Positions 5,958 through 6,882 of a stretch of DNA of 6,882 nt are shown piece by piece. Made by a program: the position numbers and the translations under genes. Below the pieces are notes generated by a model. The model saw only the letters and a list, made by a program, of their open reading frames with translations, did not search any database and had not been told where the DNA came from. Position 1 is the stretch's first letter. The number at the start of each line of letters is the position of its first letter. Origin of the DNA: Hyphomicrobiales bacterium (GTDB lineage Bacteria > Pseudomonadota > Alphaproteobacteria > Rhodobacterales > Rhodobacteraceae). The DNA lies in contig PWLT01000434.1 in the NCBI GenBank assembly GCA_003558415.1, forward strand, positions 1-6,882. Direction: 5' to 3'.

Positions 5958-6547
5958 GCCCGCACGGGCATCGCCGCAAGCTCGAAGCTGCGCCCTGCAG
6001 CGAAGCTCTGGTCGAGCAGATGGATGCCGATGCGCGCCACGCCCGAATCGAGCGTCTCATGCTCGAGCAGCACGAGCGCGCCGTAATCGTCGGCCATGGC
6101 CCTGAGCACCCCCGACATCACATGTGCGAACCCCGGATGGTCGGCGCGGCACAGCAGCGCGAAGCGCCCCGCCTCCTCCTCGTGCAACTCCAGTTGGGGC
6201 AAGTCGAGATCGGGCACGGCGAGGCGCCCGCGACCCGGCAGATCGTCGAGCGAGTGCAGGAAATCGACGAAGCCCACCCCGCCGAAGCGCAGCAGCCGGC
6301 GGAGCGGTTCGAGATTGGGATGCGAGACGAGATAGGTGCCCAGATCCTCGAGGATCGCCTCCACGGGGCGGTCGAGCCGCGCCGCGGCGGCATCGAGCAG
6401 CACATCGGTCACTGCATCGTCGTAGAGCAGCATCGCCTCGAACCCGTCGGCGCCAACGCCCGCCCTTTCGGCAACCGCGCGCCAGAGGTCGGCCCCGTAG
6501 GTGTCGCGCAGAAAGCACTGTACCGCGCGATTGATCAGACCGTGCAT
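5954..6547 (-). CDS. H-NOX-family protein lacking the canonical heme ligand
   Basis: A 197-residue stand-alone H-NOX (HNOB) domain, about the family's usual length, starting MHGLINRAVQ. H-NOX proteins normally bind heme through one histidine and sense NO or O2, changing the activity of a partner enzyme. Aligning VDFLHSLDDLP (94-104) with the bacterial pattern FL-x-x-(L/M)-D-x-(L/V)-H puts Pro104 where the proximal histidine should be; the 13-residue spacing from there to the conserved proline (P117) is kept, so no gap is needed. The propionate-binding Tyr-x-Ser-x-Arg motif is also gone: the matching stretch is C133-R-A135-D-H137. His98 is the closest alternative ligand. C11 and C133 are the only cysteines, so the C-terminal zinc cluster of some relatives is absent. 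The ATG at 6547 is backed by GGGAG 7 bases upstream. The ATGA overlap with the HNOBA-GGDEF gene supports a sensor-cyclase pair. Confidence 0.88.
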   Translation of the reverse strand: MHGLINRAVQCFLRDTYGADLWRAVAERAGVGADGFEAMLLYDDAVTDVLLDAAAARLDRPVEAILEDLGTYLVSHPNLEPLRRLLRFGGVGFVDFLHSLDDLPGRGRLAVPDLDLPQLELHEEEAGRFALLCRADHPGFAHVMSGVLRAMADDYGALVLLEHETLDSGVARIGIHLLDQSFAAGRSFELAAMPVRA

Positions 6548-6554
6548 CGTCAAA

Positions 6555-6559
6555 CTCCC
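6555..6559 (-). promoter_or_regulatory. Ribosome binding site deciding the H-NOX start
   Basis: GGGAG on the minus strand lies 7 bases before the ATG at 6547. It selects this codon over the frame that stays open to 6697, whose first 50 residues do not resemble H-NOX. Confidence 0.65.
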
Positions 6560-6593
6560 ATGCCTGGCGCAAGCCCAGAGCGCGTTGCGGTCG

Positions 6594-6710
6594 CCCGGAT
6601 TCATCCCGGGTCGGACGGCGGCGGAGGCGCGCCCGCCGTCGCGCCGGAGGCACGCCTGCGGCGTGACGGGGCCTGTGAATCGTATTGACCGCACCACACC
6701 CTAAGTGCGG
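6594..6710. repeat. Series of four inverted repeats upstream of the H-NOX gene
   Basis: Four stems follow one another in the gap between the methyltransferase stop and the H-NOX start: CCCGG (6594-6598) with CCGGG (6606-6610); GACGGCGG (6614-6621) with CCGCCGTC (6633-6640); CGCCG plus AGG (6642-6650) with CCT plus CGGCG (6655-6663); and CCGCAC (6689-6694) with GTGCGG (6705-6710). The last lies about 36 bases past the methyltransferase stop and could end that transcript; no T-run follows. The others may be in the H-NOX leader. No FNR- or NnrR-type TTGAT-N4-ATCAA site was seen here. Confidence 0.35.
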
Positions 6711-6745
6711 CGGGTTAACAAAGCGGCAACGCGGCTGCGGCGGCC

Positions 6746-6882
6746 TCAGAAATCGGTCGGCGCGCCGCCTTCGGCCTTGCGGCGGGTGACGAATTCGCCA
6801 AGCGCGGCGCGCGCGGCCTCATCCATGGCGGGGGGCTCGAACTCGGACAGGATCGCCTTGTAGATGCGGTGGGCGCGGTGCA
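6746..6882 (-). CDS. C-terminus of an MttB-family methyltransferase (partial)
   Basis: The last 44 codons of a minus-strand gene that continues past the right edge, read from the edge to a TGA at 6748-6746. The visible sequence includes HRIYKAILSEFEPPAMDEA and ends RRKAEGGAPTDF. This tail resembles trimethylamine methyltransferase (MttB) family proteins, whose C-termini typically carry an E(Y/F)E-x-P segment followed by RRKAEGG and a final acidic-aromatic pair. In Rhodobacterales these are usually non-pyrrolysine members thought to demethylate glycine betaine-like amines to a corrinoid protein; that role is inferred from family knowledge. The catalytic part is outside the window. It lies upstream of H-NOX on the same strand, with a 198-base gap containing hairpins, so it is probably a separate transcription unit. 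Confidence 0.7.
   Translation of the reverse strand, partial: HRAHRIYKAILSEFEPPAMDEAARAALGEFVTRRKAEGGAPTDF

Noticed and set aside
6548..6697. 50-residue N-terminal extension of the H-NOX protein
   Set aside because: H-NOX domains begin at the MHGLIN-like segment, which has a GGGAG ribosome binding site in front; the extension covers hairpin-rich non-coding sequence.
1..6882. Defence system, prophage, insertion sequence or CRISPR array
   Set aside because: No transposase, integrase, direct-repeat array, terminal repeats or defence domain was found; apart from the less GC-rich first ~190 bases, composition looks uniform and all genes fit core or common accessory functions of the proposed lineage. 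The PLD and EEP proteins have domains shared with some defence nucleases, but the membrane anchor and ClsC-like features favour lipid metabolism.

Overview
The window is GC-rich (apart from the first ~190 bases), densely packed with genes, and reads as ordinary chromosome of an alphaproteobacterium, most likely of the Rhodobacterales. The assignment rests on gene content recalled from the family, not on a search: an H-NOX protein paired with an HNOBA-GGDEF cyclase, a non-Pyl MttB-like methyltransferase tail, a bacterial GlpD, and an endonuclease/exonuclease/phosphatase (EEP) gene next to a ClsC-type phospholipase D. No mobile element, CRISPR array, tRNA or rRNA was seen.

Layout. 1-192 is a comparatively AT-rich promoter and leader that can fold, in front of a 68-codon cold-shock protein (193-399, +). 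A hairpin at 412-434 separates it from a convergent minus-strand pair: an EEP-family hydrolase (2034-2861) followed by a PLD-family cardiolipin synthase-like enzyme (437-1987). A 358-base divergent intergenic region (2862-3219) leads to glpD on the plus strand (3220-4830); it holds a candidate GlpR-like operator and several inverted repeats. After glpD, a short region with two hairpins meets the convergent end of a second minus-strand operon: H-NOX (5954-6547) then HNOBA-GGDEF diguanylate cyclase (4908-5957), joined by an ATGA overlap. The right edge carries the last 44 codons of an MttB-family methyltransferase (6746-6882, minus), upstream of H-NOX on the same strand.

How the genes work together. 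Two themes appear. One is glycerophospholipid and envelope metabolism: GlpD feeds glycerol-3-phosphate into glycolysis and the respiratory chain, and the PLD-family protein probably makes or remodels cardiolipin, with the co-transcribed EEP protein of unknown substrate. The other is c-di-GMP signalling: the H-NOX protein should control the cyclase through its HNOBA domain. The most notable observation is that this H-NOX lacks both the proximal heme histidine (Pro104 stands in its place in an ungapped local alignment) and the Tyr-x-Ser-x-Arg motif that holds the heme propionates. It is therefore either heme-free or binds heme in a non-canonical way, yet it remains translationally coupled to a cyclase whose catalytic and inhibitory motifs look intact.
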